Part shown: positions 37,775 through 46,651 of the stretch, piece after piece | How the letters are laid out: every line of letters starts with the position of its first letter | Position numbering within the stretch: position 1 is the first letter of the stretch | NCBI RefSeq assembly: GCF_015207005.2 | Contig: NZ_JADEXS020000001.1 | Location: 2,170,001 to 2,234,000, forward strand | Source of the DNA: Desmonostoc muscorum LEGE 12446 | Lineage (GTDB): Bacteria > Cyanobacteriota > Cyanobacteriia > Cyanobacteriales > Nostocaceae | DNA length: 64,000 nucleotides | Direction: 5' to 3' | Made by a program: the position numbers and the translations under genes | The notes under the pieces: generated by a model | Databases searched by the model: none | What the model was told of the DNA's origin: nothing | The model's input: only the letters and a program-made list of their open reading frames with translations

Positions 37775-38710
37775 ATGTTTAAAAAGTTTTTTGAAAGAAA
37801 ATCAATTGTAAAAGCCCAGTCATTAGAGATAGAGTTATTAAAATCTGAAATCGAGCGTTTGAAGCTAGAAAAAGCTGAATTTACTACATGGATGCCGCCG
37901 GGACATTTTTACTCTCCTATACCTTCAATAGCAGAAATAAAATTAAAAGAAAAGGAAATTTTTGGTGATCTTCCCCAGGAATTATCAGGAATTAATCTGT
38001 GCGAATCTGAGCAAGTAGCTTTATTTCATCAGTTTCAACACTACTATCACGACTTACCTTTTGAAGCACATAAAAAAGAAGGGTTAAGATACTTTTTTGA
38101 AAATCCTGCATATTCTTACTCAGATGCAATTTTTTTATATTGCATGATCAGATATGCTCAACCAAAAAAAATTATTGAAGTAGGCTCAGGATTTTCTTCT
38201 TGTGTAATATTAGATGTAAATGAGCTAAACTTTAGCGAAAAAATTTCATGTACTTTTATAGAACCTTATCCAGACTTACTTTTGTCTTTGATGAAAAATA
38301 AAGATCGAGACAAAGTAAAAATTATCGCAAGTAAACTCCAAGATGTAGAACTAGAGAAATTTTCTGAATTATCAGCAGGAGATATCCTATTTATAGATTC
38401 AACTCATGTTTCTAAGGTGAATAGTGATGTGAACTATATCTTGTTTAAGATACTGCCATATATCAGTAGTGGCGTTTATATTCATTTTCATGATATTTTC
38501 TATCCTTTTGAATATCCAAAAGCCTGGATTTATGAAGGGAGGGCATGGAATGAAAGCTATCTCTTAAGAGCTTTTCTCTCGTATAATAATAGGTTTAAAA
38601 TAGTATTTTTTAATACATTCTTAGAACATTTTTACAAAGATATGTTCCTTTCTGACATGCCTTTATGCATGAAAAATCCAGGTGGGAGTATCTGGCTTCA
38701 AAAAATTTAA
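37775..38710 (+). CDS. class I SAM-dependent methyltransferase
   Basis: A 311-residue protein. A short coiled coil (SIVKAQSLEIELLKSEIERL, about 10-29) precedes a conserved TWMPPGHFYSPIPSIAEI segment, then a Rossmann-like methyltransferase domain with KKIIEVGSGFSSCVILDV as SAM motif I (about 130-147), FIEPYPDL as the acidic site and GDILFIDSTHVSK. It ends with a methyltransferase-24-like FHDIFYPFEYPKAW segment. It is probably a sugar O-methyltransferase of the cluster and a candidate for capping the exported glycan. Confidence 0.83.
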   Translation: MFKKFFERKSIVKAQSLEIELLKSEIERLKLEKAEFTTWMPPGHFYSPIPSIAEIKLKEKEIFGDLPQELSGINLCESEQVALFHQFQHYYHDLPFEAHKKEGLRYFFENPAYSYSDAIFLYCMIRYAQPKKIIEVGSGFSSCVILDVNELNFSEKISCTFIEPYPDLLLSLMKNKDRDKVKIIASKLQDVELEKFSELSAGDILFIDSTHVSKVNSDVNYILFKILPYISSGVYIHFHDIFYPFEYPKAWIYEGRAWNESYLLRAFLSYNNRFKIVFFNTFLEHFYKDMFLSDMPLCMKNPGGSIWLQKI

Positions 38711-38859
38711 TCATAGATAAACTGAAGTTGTATACGTAAACTATTCAAAGTTCAATTTATTATGTAATCGTTTATAACAACTTAAGTTTAGTAACTCACC
38801 GTAATATCAATCAATATTATTGATACAATGCTACTTAGGCAAGCCTTAGCTAAAAATCA

Positions 38860-39771
38860 ATGAACCAGCAGGAACCTATCTGTGTATCTATTCTTTTAGT
38901 TAACTATAATGGGGCAGAAATTTTACCAGATTGCTTAAATTCTTTAAAAAAATTTATTGATATACCTAGCTACGAAATTATTGTTGTAGATAACGCCTCT
39001 AGCGATAGTAGTGTTGAATTAATTACACACAAATTCCCTGAAGTTCATTTACTTAGACAAACTGAAAATCGCGGTTTTGGAGCAGGAAATAATGCAGGTG
39101 CCAAAGTTGCAAGTGGAGAATTCTTATTTTTATTAAATACTGATACTGTACTTACTAGTAATATTCTACCCCATCTAATTGAGTTAATGCAAGCAGACCC
39201 ACAAGTAGGAATTATTGGGCCAAAATTGCTGAATCGAGATGGTAGTTTACAAATTTCTGTTTCGCCGGCATTAGGAATTAAAGGAGAATATCAAGCTCGG
39301 AATATGCATCGAGATTATCTAAATAACTCTGAGCAAAATTTGATTGAGCAAAGATTTCAAGAAATTCAAGAAGTGGATATTATTGTCGGGGCTGCTTTTT
39401 TTATTCGTTCAAGTTTATTTCATGAATTAGGTGGATTTGATGAAAAATTTTTCATGTATTTTGAAGAATCAGATTTATGTCAGAGAGCGCAGTATCAAGG
39501 ATATAAAATTATCTACACGCCTCATGTATCTTTGATTCATTTGCAAGGATATTCAATTGAAAAAGCTGCAAATAAAATGGCTATAGAATATAGACGTAGC
39601 CAGATTTATTTTTATCAAAAGCATCGTCCTTGGTGGGAGCAATTTATATTACGTGTATATCTTTTTTCTAAATTCTTTGGTGAATTTTTAACTACAGGTA
39701 ATCCTAACAGTCTAAAAATTATTAGATTGTTATTTACTGCCAAACAATCTGCCATTGAAGTATCTCATTAA
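38860..39771 (+). CDS. GT2 glycosyltransferase (rhamnosyltransferase-like)
   Basis: A 303-residue family 2 glycosyltransferase. Seen: VSILLVNYNGAEILPDCLNS (about 9-28), IIVVDNASSDSS, ENRGFGAGNNAGAKVASGEF, the metal-site region LFLLNTDT, and FDEKFFMYFEESDLCQRA. These are typical of the WcaA/RfbF rhamnosyltransferase-like group, which fits the presence of dTDP-rhamnose genes 1.3 kb downstream. It is cytoplasmic or membrane-associated through C-terminal aromatic helices (FILRVYLFSKFFGEFL). Confidence 0.92.
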   Translation: MNQQEPICVSILLVNYNGAEILPDCLNSLKKFIDIPSYEIIVVDNASSDSSVELITHKFPEVHLLRQTENRGFGAGNNAGAKVASGEFLFLLNTDTVLTSNILPHLIELMQADPQVGIIGPKLLNRDGSLQISVSPALGIKGEYQARNMHRDYLNNSEQNLIEQRFQEIQEVDIIVGAAFFIRSSLFHELGGFDEKFFMYFEESDLCQRAQYQGYKIIYTPHVSLIHLQGYSIEKAANKMAIEYRRSQIYFYQKHRPWWEQFILRVYLFSKFFGEFLTTGNPNSLKIIRLLFTAKQSAIEVSH

Positions 39772-39822
39772 TCAGACAATGATTTTATTATGGCGTTTCC
39801 CCATCTAGTGAAGTACACCTGT

Positions 39823-39852
39823 AGGGGCACGGCACTGTTCCCTACACCTTGC
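39823..39852. repeat. TAGGGGCACGGC dispersed repeat (imperfect copy)
   Basis: A decayed copy of the TAGGGGCACGGC inverted repeat that is perfect at 47514-47540 and also degenerate at about 44767-44792; here it lies between two glycosyltransferase genes. Confidence 0.65.
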
Positions 39853-39889
39853 TATATAATGTTGTACTGCATCTGTATGGGAACTCTAT

Positions 39890-40960
39890 ATGTCTATTTT
39901 AGCAAATTTATCTTTTGCTCCAACTCAACCGACAGGTTGGTTAAGTTATAGTTTGAATTTATTAAAAGAGCTAAAAGAGTTAGATATTGAGGTATTAAGT
40001 CCAAGGGAGTTTCCTGGAATTAAATGTCATCACTCGCCACCAGACATGACGACGGATTTTGGCATGAAGGGACATTTAAAGCGCCTGCTATGGACGCAAT
40101 TTAAACTGCCGAGTTTTTATGAAAATATGAAGTCTACATTAATATTTTCCCCTATCCCAGAGGCTCCTTTATTTTCTTCGTGTTCTTATGTTGTTACTGT
40201 TCATGATTTAATTCCTTTAAGATTTCCCCAATGGTTTTCGAGAACACAGCGACTTTATTGTAGTTATTATATTCATGCTGTCATCCAACAATCAAAACAT
40301 GTTATTTGTAATTCTCAGGCAACGGCTGAAGATTTAAGCAAATTTTTGGGAGTTTCTGAGGAAAAAATGACTGCGATCGCACTAGGATATGACAGCGAAA
40401 ATTTTCGTTTTTTAAATTTGCCAAGCAAAAATTATTTCCTTTATTTAGGACGGCATAATCCTCACAAAAATCCTGAACGTTTAATTACTGCCTTTGCTGA
40501 ATTATCTAACTGCAAAGATTATGAACTGTGGTTAGCAGGACCAAGCGATCGCCGTTACACCCCAACTTTAACAGCCCAAGTTGCCCAACTCGGCATCACT
40601 AATCAAGTAAAATTTCTGGACTACATTCCCTACAGCGAATTGCCAAAAATCATCAATCAAGCGATCGCCCTTGTCTTCCCAAGTCTCTGGGAAGGCTTTG
40701 GTTTACCCGTCTTGGAAGCAATGGCTTGTGGTACCCCGGTAATTACCTCGAATCTTTCCTCCCTACCAGAAGTCGCTGGGGACGCGGCGATTCTCATCGA
40801 TCCTTACAACACCAGAGAAATTACAGAGGCGATGGAGGCGATCGCAACTGATTCAGCATTGCGATCGCGCCTTTCCAACCAGGGAATCACTCACTCCCAA
40901 CAATTCAGTTGGGAAAAAACCGGACAAGCAACCGCCGAAGTATTATCCCGCTACGTGTAG
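39890..40960 (+). CDS. GT4 family glycosyltransferase
   Basis: A 356-residue GT-B fold glycosyltransferase. The C-terminal nucleotide-sugar site is clear: FLYLGRHNPHKNPERLITAF (about 183-202), PSLWEGFGLPVLEAMACGTP (the E-x7-E motif) and SLPEVAGDAAILIDPYN. The N-terminal domain has the VVTVHDLIPLRFPQWF region of mannosyltransferase-like GT4 enzymes. HIP1 sites reappear from the middle of this gene onward, marking the transition from AT-rich cluster DNA to ordinary chromosomal DNA. The start ATG 39890 gives MSILANLSF. Confidence 0.93.
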   Translation: MSILANLSFAPTQPTGWLSYSLNLLKELKELDIEVLSPREFPGIKCHHSPPDMTTDFGMKGHLKRLLWTQFKLPSFYENMKSTLIFSPIPEAPLFSSCSYVVTVHDLIPLRFPQWFSRTQRLYCSYYIHAVIQQSKHVICNSQATAEDLSKFLGVSEEKMTAIALGYDSENFRFLNLPSKNYFLYLGRHNPHKNPERLITAFAELSNCKDYELWLAGPSDRRYTPTLTAQVAQLGITNQVKFLDYIPYSELPKIINQAIALVFPSLWEGFGLPVLEAMACGTPVITSNLSSLPEVAGDAAILIDPYNTREITEAMEAIATDSALRSRLSNQGITHSQQFSWEKTGQATAEVLSRYV

Positions 40961-41069
40961 AATATTACCGTTGAGCAGAGGACGCGGGGACACGGAGACG
41001 CGGGGACGCGGAGAATAACAAATGCCCCATGCCCCATGCCCAATGCCCAATGCCCAATAACAAATCCTT

Positions 41070-42146
41070 ATGAAAGCACTAATTCTCTCTGGTGGTAAAG
41101 GTACACGTCTGCGTCCCCTCACATACAGCGGAGCAAAACAACTCGTACCAGTTGCTAACAAACCTGTTTTATGGTATGGCATTGAAGAAATGGTTGCTGC
41201 TGGTATTACTGATATTGGTATCATCATTAGCCCGGAAACTGGCGCAGAAGTTCAAGCAAAAACGGGAAATGGAGAATACTTTGGAGCGAACATTACCTAC
41301 ATATTACAAGACCAGCCAGCCGGACTTGCTCACGCTGTCCAAATCGCCCGTCCATTTTTAGGGGATTCTCCGTTTGTGATGTACTTAGGCGATAACCTAA
41401 TTCAATTAGGCGACTTAAGTTACTTTTTGCAACAATTTAGCCAACAACAGCCTGATGCTTTAATTCTTTTACGTCCTGTTGCCAATCCTACCGCCTTTGG
41501 TGTAGCTGAGGTCGATGATACAGGAAAGGTATTGCAGTTAATTGAAAAACCGAAAGTTCCTCCTTCAAATCTGGCATTGGTAGGGGTTTATTTCTTTTCT
41601 CACGTCATCTTTGATGCGATCGCCAATATCCAACCTTCCACTAGAGGCGAACTCGAAATCACTGATGCTATTCAATATCTAATTAATCAGCAAAAGCAGG
41701 TTGTCGCTCACAAACTCCAAGGCTGGTGGTTAGATACTGGTAAAAAAGATGATTTATTAGAAGCTAATCGTTTAGTTCTCGACACCTATTTAACAGCATC
41801 AGTTCTCGGCGAAGTCGATGCCCAAAGTCAGATTATTGGGCGAGTTCAAATCGGTGCAAAATCTCAAGTAATTAACTGCACAATTCGTGGCCCAGTAATC
41901 ATTGGTAACAATTGTCATTTAGAAAACTGCTTTATTGGCCCTTATAGTAGCATTGCTAACAATGCTACTCTCGTTGATACAGATTTAGAACATAGTGTAA
42001 TTTTAGAAGGTGCTAAAATTGCCGGAATCCATCAGCGGATTATCGATAGTGTCATTGGACAACGGGCACAATTGACTCTTGCACCCCGTCGCCCGAAAGC
42101 TTTACGATTCTTAATTGGCGATGACTGTCAAATTGAACTCACATAA
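41070..42146 (+). CDS. rfbA: glucose-1-phosphate thymidylyltransferase, long form
   Basis: Makes dTDP-glucose from glucose-1-phosphate and dTTP, the first step to dTDP-L-rhamnose. The 358-residue protein has the nucleotidyltransferase signature LSGGKGTRLRPLT (7-19), KQLVPVANKPV, and YLGDNLI for metal binding. A C-terminal left-handed beta-helix of hexapeptide repeats (about 245-340) marks the long RmlA form, whose members are usually found with deoxysugar genes. ATG 41070 is preceded by simple repeats of the ATGCCC type. The epimerase and reductase genes follow. Confidence 0.92.
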   Translation: MKALILSGGKGTRLRPLTYSGAKQLVPVANKPVLWYGIEEMVAAGITDIGIIISPETGAEVQAKTGNGEYFGANITYILQDQPAGLAHAVQIARPFLGDSPFVMYLGDNLIQLGDLSYFLQQFSQQQPDALILLRPVANPTAFGVAEVDDTGKVLQLIEKPKVPPSNLALVGVYFFSHVIFDAIANIQPSTRGELEITDAIQYLINQQKQVVAHKLQGWWLDTGKKDDLLEANRLVLDTYLTASVLGEVDAQSQIIGRVQIGAKSQVINCTIRGPVIIGNNCHLENCFIGPYSSIANNATLVDTDLEHSVILEGAKIAGIHQRIIDSVIGQRAQLTLAPRRPKALRFLIGDDCQIELT

Positions 42147-42251
42147 TTTACTCAATTTTGGTACGGTCAAGGTGTTATGCTACTAACTATACTTGTTGTG
42201 TTGAATCATTCAAAAAGTTAGTAGTGTAGCAAATCATTCTTAATAATATTA

Positions 42252-42797
42252 ATGAGCATTACGTATACTAAAATTCCCGAAGTTATACAACTCGAACCCA
42301 AAGTATTTGCAGACGATCGCGGTTTCTTTTTTGAAGCCTATAACCACCAAAAATTTACTGAAGAAACTGGTATTGCTGCCAACTTCGTCCAAGATAACCA
42401 CTCTTGCTCTAAGCAAAACGTCCTGCGTGGATTGCATTACCAAATTCAACAACCCCAAGGTAAACTCGTTCGTGTAATTTTCGGTACGATATTTGACGTA
42501 GCCGTAGACATTAGAAGAAGTTCGCCCACATTTGGAAAATGGGTGGGTTATGAACTCAGTGCTGAGAATAAACGTCTACTTTGGATACCACCAGGCTTTG
42601 CTCACGGCTTTCTCGTGCTTTCAGAAACAGCTGAAGTACTGTATAAAACTACAGATTACTACGCACCCCAAGGCGATCGCACAATCTTATGGAACGATCC
42701 AGATTTAGCTATAGATTGGCCTTTGAATGGTTCACCGATTTTGTCAGCCAAAGACGAAGCTGGTAAATCTTTGAAAACTGCTGAAATCTTTGATTAA
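42252..42797 (+). CDS. rfbC: dTDP-4-dehydrorhamnose 3,5-epimerase
   Basis: Epimerises dTDP-4-keto-6-deoxyglucose at C3 and C5. The 181-residue cupin shows [22 protein letters not shown] at the start, [18 protein letters not shown] with the catalytic His, and [23 protein letters not shown]. All typical RmlC residues seen by eye are present and the length is standard. It follows rfbA by 105 bases and precedes rfbD by 92 bases. Confidence 0.96.
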   Translation: MSITYTKIPEVIQLEPKVFADDRGFFFEAYNHQKFTEETGIAANFVQDNHSCSKQNVLRGLHYQIQQPQGKLVRVIFGTIFDVAVDIRRSSPTFGKWVGYELSAENKRLLWIPPGFAHGFLVLSETAEVLYKTTDYYAPQGDRTILWNDPDLAIDWPLNGSPILSAKDEAGKSLKTAEIFD

Positions 42798-42889
42798 ATG
42801 CTCTGAAGAAACACAGGGAGTAGGGAGTGGGGAGTGGGGAGATGGGGATATGGAGATACGTGGGGACACGGGGACGCGGAGAATAACCA

Positions 42890-43771
42890 ATGACTAAGAG
42901 TAAATCAATTCTGCTAATTGGTAACAACGGTCAAGTCGGTCAAGAATTGCAACAAATTCTTCCATCCTACGGCAATACTATCTCAGTTTCACGCCCAACA
43001 GTAGACCTTACCGAGCCTGACACTCTTCGTAGCATTATCAGAGCAAAGCAACCGCAAATCATCATTAACGCCGCTGCTTATACAGCTGTAGACAAAGCCG
43101 AAAGCGAATCCGAACTTGCTACCGCTATTAATGCTACTGCACCTCTAATTCTTGCCGAAGAAAGCCAAAAATTAGGAGCTTTTCTAATTCATATTTCCAC
43201 CGATTACGTTTTTGATGGCAATGGGTGTCGCCCATATCAAGAAACCGATGCGACTAACCCCTTGAGTGTCTATGGCAAAACCAAACTTGCAGGAGAACAA
43301 GCAATTCAAGAAAATTGCACGCATCACCTCATCCTCCGCACAGCTTGGGTTTATGGAAATTTTGGCAAAAGTAACTTTGTCAAAACCATGTTACGACTAG
43401 GTGCAGAACGCCCAGAACTCCGTATAGTCGCCGATCAAATTGGTAGCCCTACTTGGGCAAAAGATATAGCCGCAGTCATAGGCGAGATGATTCCTAAGTT
43501 AACCACAGATATTGCAGGCACATACCACTACACCAATAGCGGCGTTGCTAGCTGGTATGACTTTGCCATTGCCATTTTTGAAGAAGCCCAACAGCTAGGG
43601 TTTCCTTTGAAAGTTGAAAATATTATCCCCATTACAACCCCCGAATATCCCACACCCGCCCGTCGCCCTGCCTATTCCGTCCTTGCTTGTGGCAAAATTT
43701 CAACACTTCTAGGAAAATATCCCCCCCATTGGCGACAAAGACTTAGGGAAATGCTCAAAGATTGGGGATGA
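42890..43771 (+). CDS. rfbD: dTDP-4-dehydrorhamnose reductase
   Basis: Final step of dTDP-L-rhamnose synthesis, NADPH-dependent. The 293-residue short-chain dehydrogenase-type protein has the GNNGQVGQEL cofactor loop (11-20), INAAAYTAVDKAE, and HISTDYVFDGNG followed by YGKTKLAGE (the YxxxK catalytic pair). ATG 42890 lies after a GGGGAGTGGGGAG repeat block, which separates it from rfbC. No rfbB (4,6-dehydratase) gene exists in the cluster, so dTDP-glucose dehydration must be encoded elsewhere. Confidence 0.95.
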   Translation: MTKSKSILLIGNNGQVGQELQQILPSYGNTISVSRPTVDLTEPDTLRSIIRAKQPQIIINAAAYTAVDKAESESELATAINATAPLILAEESQKLGAFLIHISTDYVFDGNGCRPYQETDATNPLSVYGKTKLAGEQAIQENCTHHLILRTAWVYGNFGKSNFVKTMLRLGAERPELRIVADQIGSPTWAKDIAAVIGEMIPKLTTDIAGTYHYTNSGVASWYDFAIAIFEEAQQLGFPLKVENIIPITTPEYPTPARRPAYSVLACGKISTLLGKYPPHWRQRLREMLKDWG

Positions 43772-43857
43772 GCGGGATGAGAGAGATTATAAAAAAGCTT
43801 CCCACCGTTCCTACCCCAGTCCCCAGTCCCCAGTCCCCAGTCCCCAATCCCCAGTCC

Positions 43858-44592
43858 CTATCCCCTTTTTAAAACTCCTATTTCTTGTTGTATTGGCAAG
43901 ACATCTAAAATATCAGTTTGGGAACAATATTTTAAATCTTCTTGACAGTCAAGACGCAATAGGCGTTGACCGTGACTAGCTTGGTGGAATAATCCTAGTA
44001 AGTTATCTTGCCATTGAGAGTAAAGAGCGATCGCACTAACTACTTCATCATTACCAGCTAATTCCTCTGGTGAAATCTTGGTTTGCTCTAAAAGACTATG
44101 AGCGATCGCACCCGCACAAACTGTATCCTCTAAAGAAAAACTACCTTCCCAGCCTGAGCCGACAATCCACACTGTCTCTGGTTGCTTTTCTAGAAGAAAT
44201 TGCACCACCGCAGCTCGGTTGATTAAGGCTGCTGCAATTACATTTGGCGAGTCTTGTACCCGTTGTAAAGCACGAGTGCCATTTGTGGTACTGATAAACA
44301 ACCGACGCCCCTGCACCAATTCCGATGTACAGTCGAGGGGAGAGTTACCCAACTCAAAGCCCGCTACTTTAGCGCCGCCGCGTTCTCCAGCCCGCAGACG
44401 TTTTTCAGGAGGCCATTGTTCACTAACTGCGATTAGTTGATCTAAATCGCTGAATACTTGTACAGCTTCGCCTCCAGCTGCCAAGACAGTCGCTATTGTG
44501 CTAGTGGCTCGCAAGACATCGACTGCGATCGCACATTCTGGCGGTTTATCCGTTGGAGTCAATTCCGGAGTGTGGTATACAAATAGCTTCAC
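43858..44592 (-). CDS. comB: 2-phosphosulfolactate phosphatase family protein (ComB)
   Basis: A 244-residue Mg-dependent phosphatase of the ComB family. ComB hydrolyses 2-phosphosulfolactate in coenzyme M synthesis in archaea; cyanobacterial members occur without the rest of that pathway, so the true substrate is uncertain. Family segments: [20 protein letters not shown] (about 22-41), [19 protein letters not shown] and [12 protein letters not shown], all complete. The gene converges with rfbD across a CCCCAGT-repeat spacer, and its promoter side faces the BlaI-type regulator gene, with a near-perfect palindrome at 44646-44664. Confidence 0.9.
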   Translation of the reverse strand: MKLFVYHTPELTPTDKPPECAIAVDVLRATSTIATVLAAGGEAVQVFSDLDQLIAVSEQWPPEKRLRAGERGGAKVAGFELGNSPLDCTSELVQGRRLFISTTNGTRALQRVQDSPNVIAAALINRAAVVQFLLEKQPETVWIVGSGWEGSFSLEDTVCAGAIAHSLLEQTKISPEELAGNDEVVSAIALYSQWQDNLLGLFHQASHGQRLLRLDCQEDLKYCSQTDILDVLPIQQEIGVLKRG

Positions 44593-45046
44593 GCGCTGGA
44601 TACACCTGCTTTTATACTACTGCGGCAAACAAATAACATTCTACCTAGTTAGTGTCACTAACTATAGTCATAATTGCTCCCACAATCTTTTTTAGCATCA
44701 AAATACACAATGTATCTCATTGAATACATAAATTACAGCCTATTTTAGGTAAATTAAGTACACCGGTAGGGGCACAGCCATGTTCCCTACAATTATCTGT
44801 ACCCCACCAAATTGCAATTTGCTGTAAATCCTTAAAAAGCTCATTTTTATGTTTTTAGACTTTTAGACTTGCTGCACGATCTTGTAATCTAAAACAAGAA
44901 ACCTAACAGTTATTGGACATTGGGTATGGTGAAGAAGCAAAGGTAAAGGGATGGAAGGTTTCAAGAAAAGACTTACTGCAACTTCCCCTCATCCCCCTCA
45001 TCTCCCTCATCTCCCCACTCCCCACTCCCCACTCCCCTTCAAAACT
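44593..45046. other. divergent intergenic region between comB and the BlaI-type gene
   Basis: About 450 bases. It contains the palindrome at 44646-44664, a degenerate TAGGGGCAC-type repeat (about 44767-44792), and a CCCTCATCTCCC/CCACTCCC simple block (about 44987-45037) directly before the BlaI-type gene. No coding sequence is supported. Confidence 0.5.
44646..44664. promoter_or_regulatory. 19-base palindrome, candidate operator
   Basis: TAGTTAGTG, a central T, then CACTAACTA: perfect 9-base arms, 54 bases upstream of comB and 383 bases upstream of the BlaI-type regulator gene. Dyads of this size are typical of winged-helix dimers such as BlaI/MecI, but binding is inferred only from symmetry and proximity. 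Confidence 0.4.
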
Positions 45047-45466
45047 ATGGCACCTTTACCCGATTACCGCCCTAAACAACTATCTTTAGGCCCCTTGGAA
45101 GCGGAAATTCTAAATATCATCTGGGAACTTGGTTCCGCCACAGTCAAAGATGTCCACGATCGCATTTTGTCCGATCCCAACCGCGAATTAGCTTATACTT
45201 CTGTAACCACTGTTCTGCGACGCCTCACGGACAAAGGTTGGCTGGCCTGCGATAAAAAAGGGCGGGCATTTTATTGGCGGCCGTTGCTGAGTAAGCAACA
45301 GTCACAGGTAATCAAAGCCCACGAGCAGTTACAGCGATTTCTCGCAGTGGGTAACCCTGATGTGATCGCAGCCTTCGCCGATAGTCTCGATGAAGCAGCC
45401 AGTGAACAAATAGCAGCCATCGCCAAACGCATACAATCTGCACGCCAAGCCAGGGAGGAAAAATGA
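45047..45466 (+). CDS. BlaI/MecI/CopY family transcriptional repressor
   Basis: A 139-residue winged-helix repressor: LGPLEAEILNIIWELGSATV (about 14-33), then DVHDRILSDPNRELAYTSVTTVLRRLTDKGWL as the recognition region, and a C-terminal dimerisation helix bundle. ATG 45047 (MAPLPDYRPKQ) was chosen; an upstream start at 44951 would add 32 residues encoded by simple repeat DNA (SPHPPHLPHLPTPHSPLP). The TGA overlaps the ATG of the protease gene (ATGATG), a coupled BlaI-BlaR1-like pair. In known systems the protease cleaves the repressor upon a cell-envelope signal. Confidence 0.92.
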   Translation: MAPLPDYRPKQLSLGPLEAEILNIIWELGSATVKDVHDRILSDPNRELAYTSVTTVLRRLTDKGWLACDKKGRAFYWRPLLSKQQSQVIKAHEQLQRFLAVGNPDVIAAFADSLDEAASEQIAAIAKRIQSARQAREEK

Positions 45467-46305
45467 TGCATCTAGTGATGATTTTGATTGCTTTGGCAGT
45501 TGCCTGGTGGTTAAGATCCTCTTGGAGGGAATCCGAAGGCACTTGGAATTTGCGGTGGCGGCGATCGCTATTTTTGTTTCTCTTCCCGCCCTTGTTAATT
45601 TTTATGACGGCGATCGCTGTGCTGTTCATGGGACCCAAAGGAAATATGGGCGGGATGTACACAGGCTCAATCAGCTGCATACTGGCATTAATTTATTTAG
45701 GAATTTTTGCCATTTTATGCATTCAACTTGCCTTTCAAGGTTGGCAGTCTGTGGAATCTGCTCGGAACTGTCCCTTAGTGAATTTGGGGGACAGACGAGC
45801 CAGACTACTGCAAACAGAGGCGATGTTTGCAGGTCAAATTGGTTTTTGGCAACCTGAATTGGTGGTAAGCGTTGGATTACTACAAACTCTTTCACCAAAT
45901 CATTTAGAAAGCGTCTTAGCACACGAACAAGGGCATTATCAGTACAGGGATACATTCTGGTTTTTCTGGCTTGGTTGGGTGCGTTCCTGCACCGCATGGT
46001 TACCGAATACAGAGCCTTTGTGGCAAGAACTGTTAGTTTTACGCGAACTCCGCGCCGACAGTTATGCAGCATTACAGGTAGACCCTCTGGTGTTAGCAGA
46101 ATCACTGCTGTTGGTGGTCAGTACCAGCCCTTTATCATCAGAAATTTGCTGTGCTGCATTGGGTTCTCCTAGTGCAGATCGCTTAGAACAAAGAGTAGAA
46201 GCTTTATTAGCACCACCAGAACCAACCACAGAATCTCAATTGCAATCTTGGCATACCTTTTTATTAGCGTTTCTACCTTTAGTAAGTGTGATATTTCACA
46301 CTTAA
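45463..46305 (+). CDS. M56 family membrane metalloprotease (BlaR1-like, no sensor domain)
   Basis: A 280-residue membrane protein with the zinc site AHEQGHYQYRD (H154, E155, H158) and the third ligand region VLRELRADSYAAL (near 192). Three to four membrane helices surround it (about 4-17, 35-57, 68-92 and a C-terminal helix). It lacks the penicillin-binding sensor domain of BlaR1/MecR1, so the input signal must come through its own membrane part or a partner. It overlaps the repressor gene by four bases. No beta-lactamase or other obvious target gene follows. Confidence 0.9.
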   Translation: MMHLVMILIALAVAWWLRSSWRESEGTWNLRWRRSLFLFLFPPLLIFMTAIAVLFMGPKGNMGGMYTGSISCILALIYLGIFAILCIQLAFQGWQSVESARNCPLVNLGDRRARLLQTEAMFAGQIGFWQPELVVSVGLLQTLSPNHLESVLAHEQGHYQYRDTFWFFWLGWVRSCTAWLPNTEPLWQELLVLRELRADSYAALQVDPLVLAESLLLVVSTSPLSSEICCAALGSPSADRLEQRVEALLAPPEPTTESQLQSWHTFLLAFLPLVSVIFHT

Positions 46306-46651
46306 GTTAAATTTAACGGGTCGCGGAAGTCCCTTCGCTCGTATCTGTAGTGACTTCCGTCATGTCTGTAGCGACTTTCCTCGTGTCTGTAGCGGTGTCG
46401 CTGACGACGATAGCAATGAGAAAATTTACTTCACGACTGGATAGGCGATCGCAGCCTCGTTACATTACTGGTTAATCATCTATTAACCTTTTACTGGATG
46501 CAGAAAATTGGCTTCTATGTCATCCTAGAAAAGGAGAGTTAATTCGGTGAGTATTCTTGTTTTTAGTATTGATAGGTTTTTCCCTTTTGGTATTTACAGA
46601 CTTTTCTCCGAAATTTAAATCTCTACACACTAATAATTTTGGAGAAAATCA
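46306..46651. other. leader region of the rbp gene
   Basis: About 346 bases. The left half carries an imperfect GTGTCTGTAGCGACTTCC-type repeat (about 46330-46410). The right half, from about 46480, probably belongs to the 5' untranslated region of the RNA-binding protein gene and holds the short reading frame annotated separately. Long leaders are known for cold-induced rbp genes in Anabaena. Confidence 0.5.
46547..46618 (+). CDS. possible leader peptide upstream of rbp
   Basis: A 23-codon reading frame, GTG start, encoding a hydrophobic/aromatic peptide (MSILVFSIDRFFPFGIYRLF and three more residues). It has the best Shine-Dalgarno sequence in the area (AAGGAGAG, 46531-46538, 8 bases before GTG) and ends 33 bases before the rbp ATG. 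It could be a leader peptide or a chance frame under a translated-leader signal; no homologue is known to me. Confidence 0.35.
   Translation: MSILVFSIDRFFPFGIYRLFSEI

Noticed and set aside
44951-45046. N-terminal extension of the BlaI-type repressor
   Set aside because: The extra 32 residues are encoded by CCCTCATCTCCC-type simple repeats; ATG 45047 gives the usual family start.
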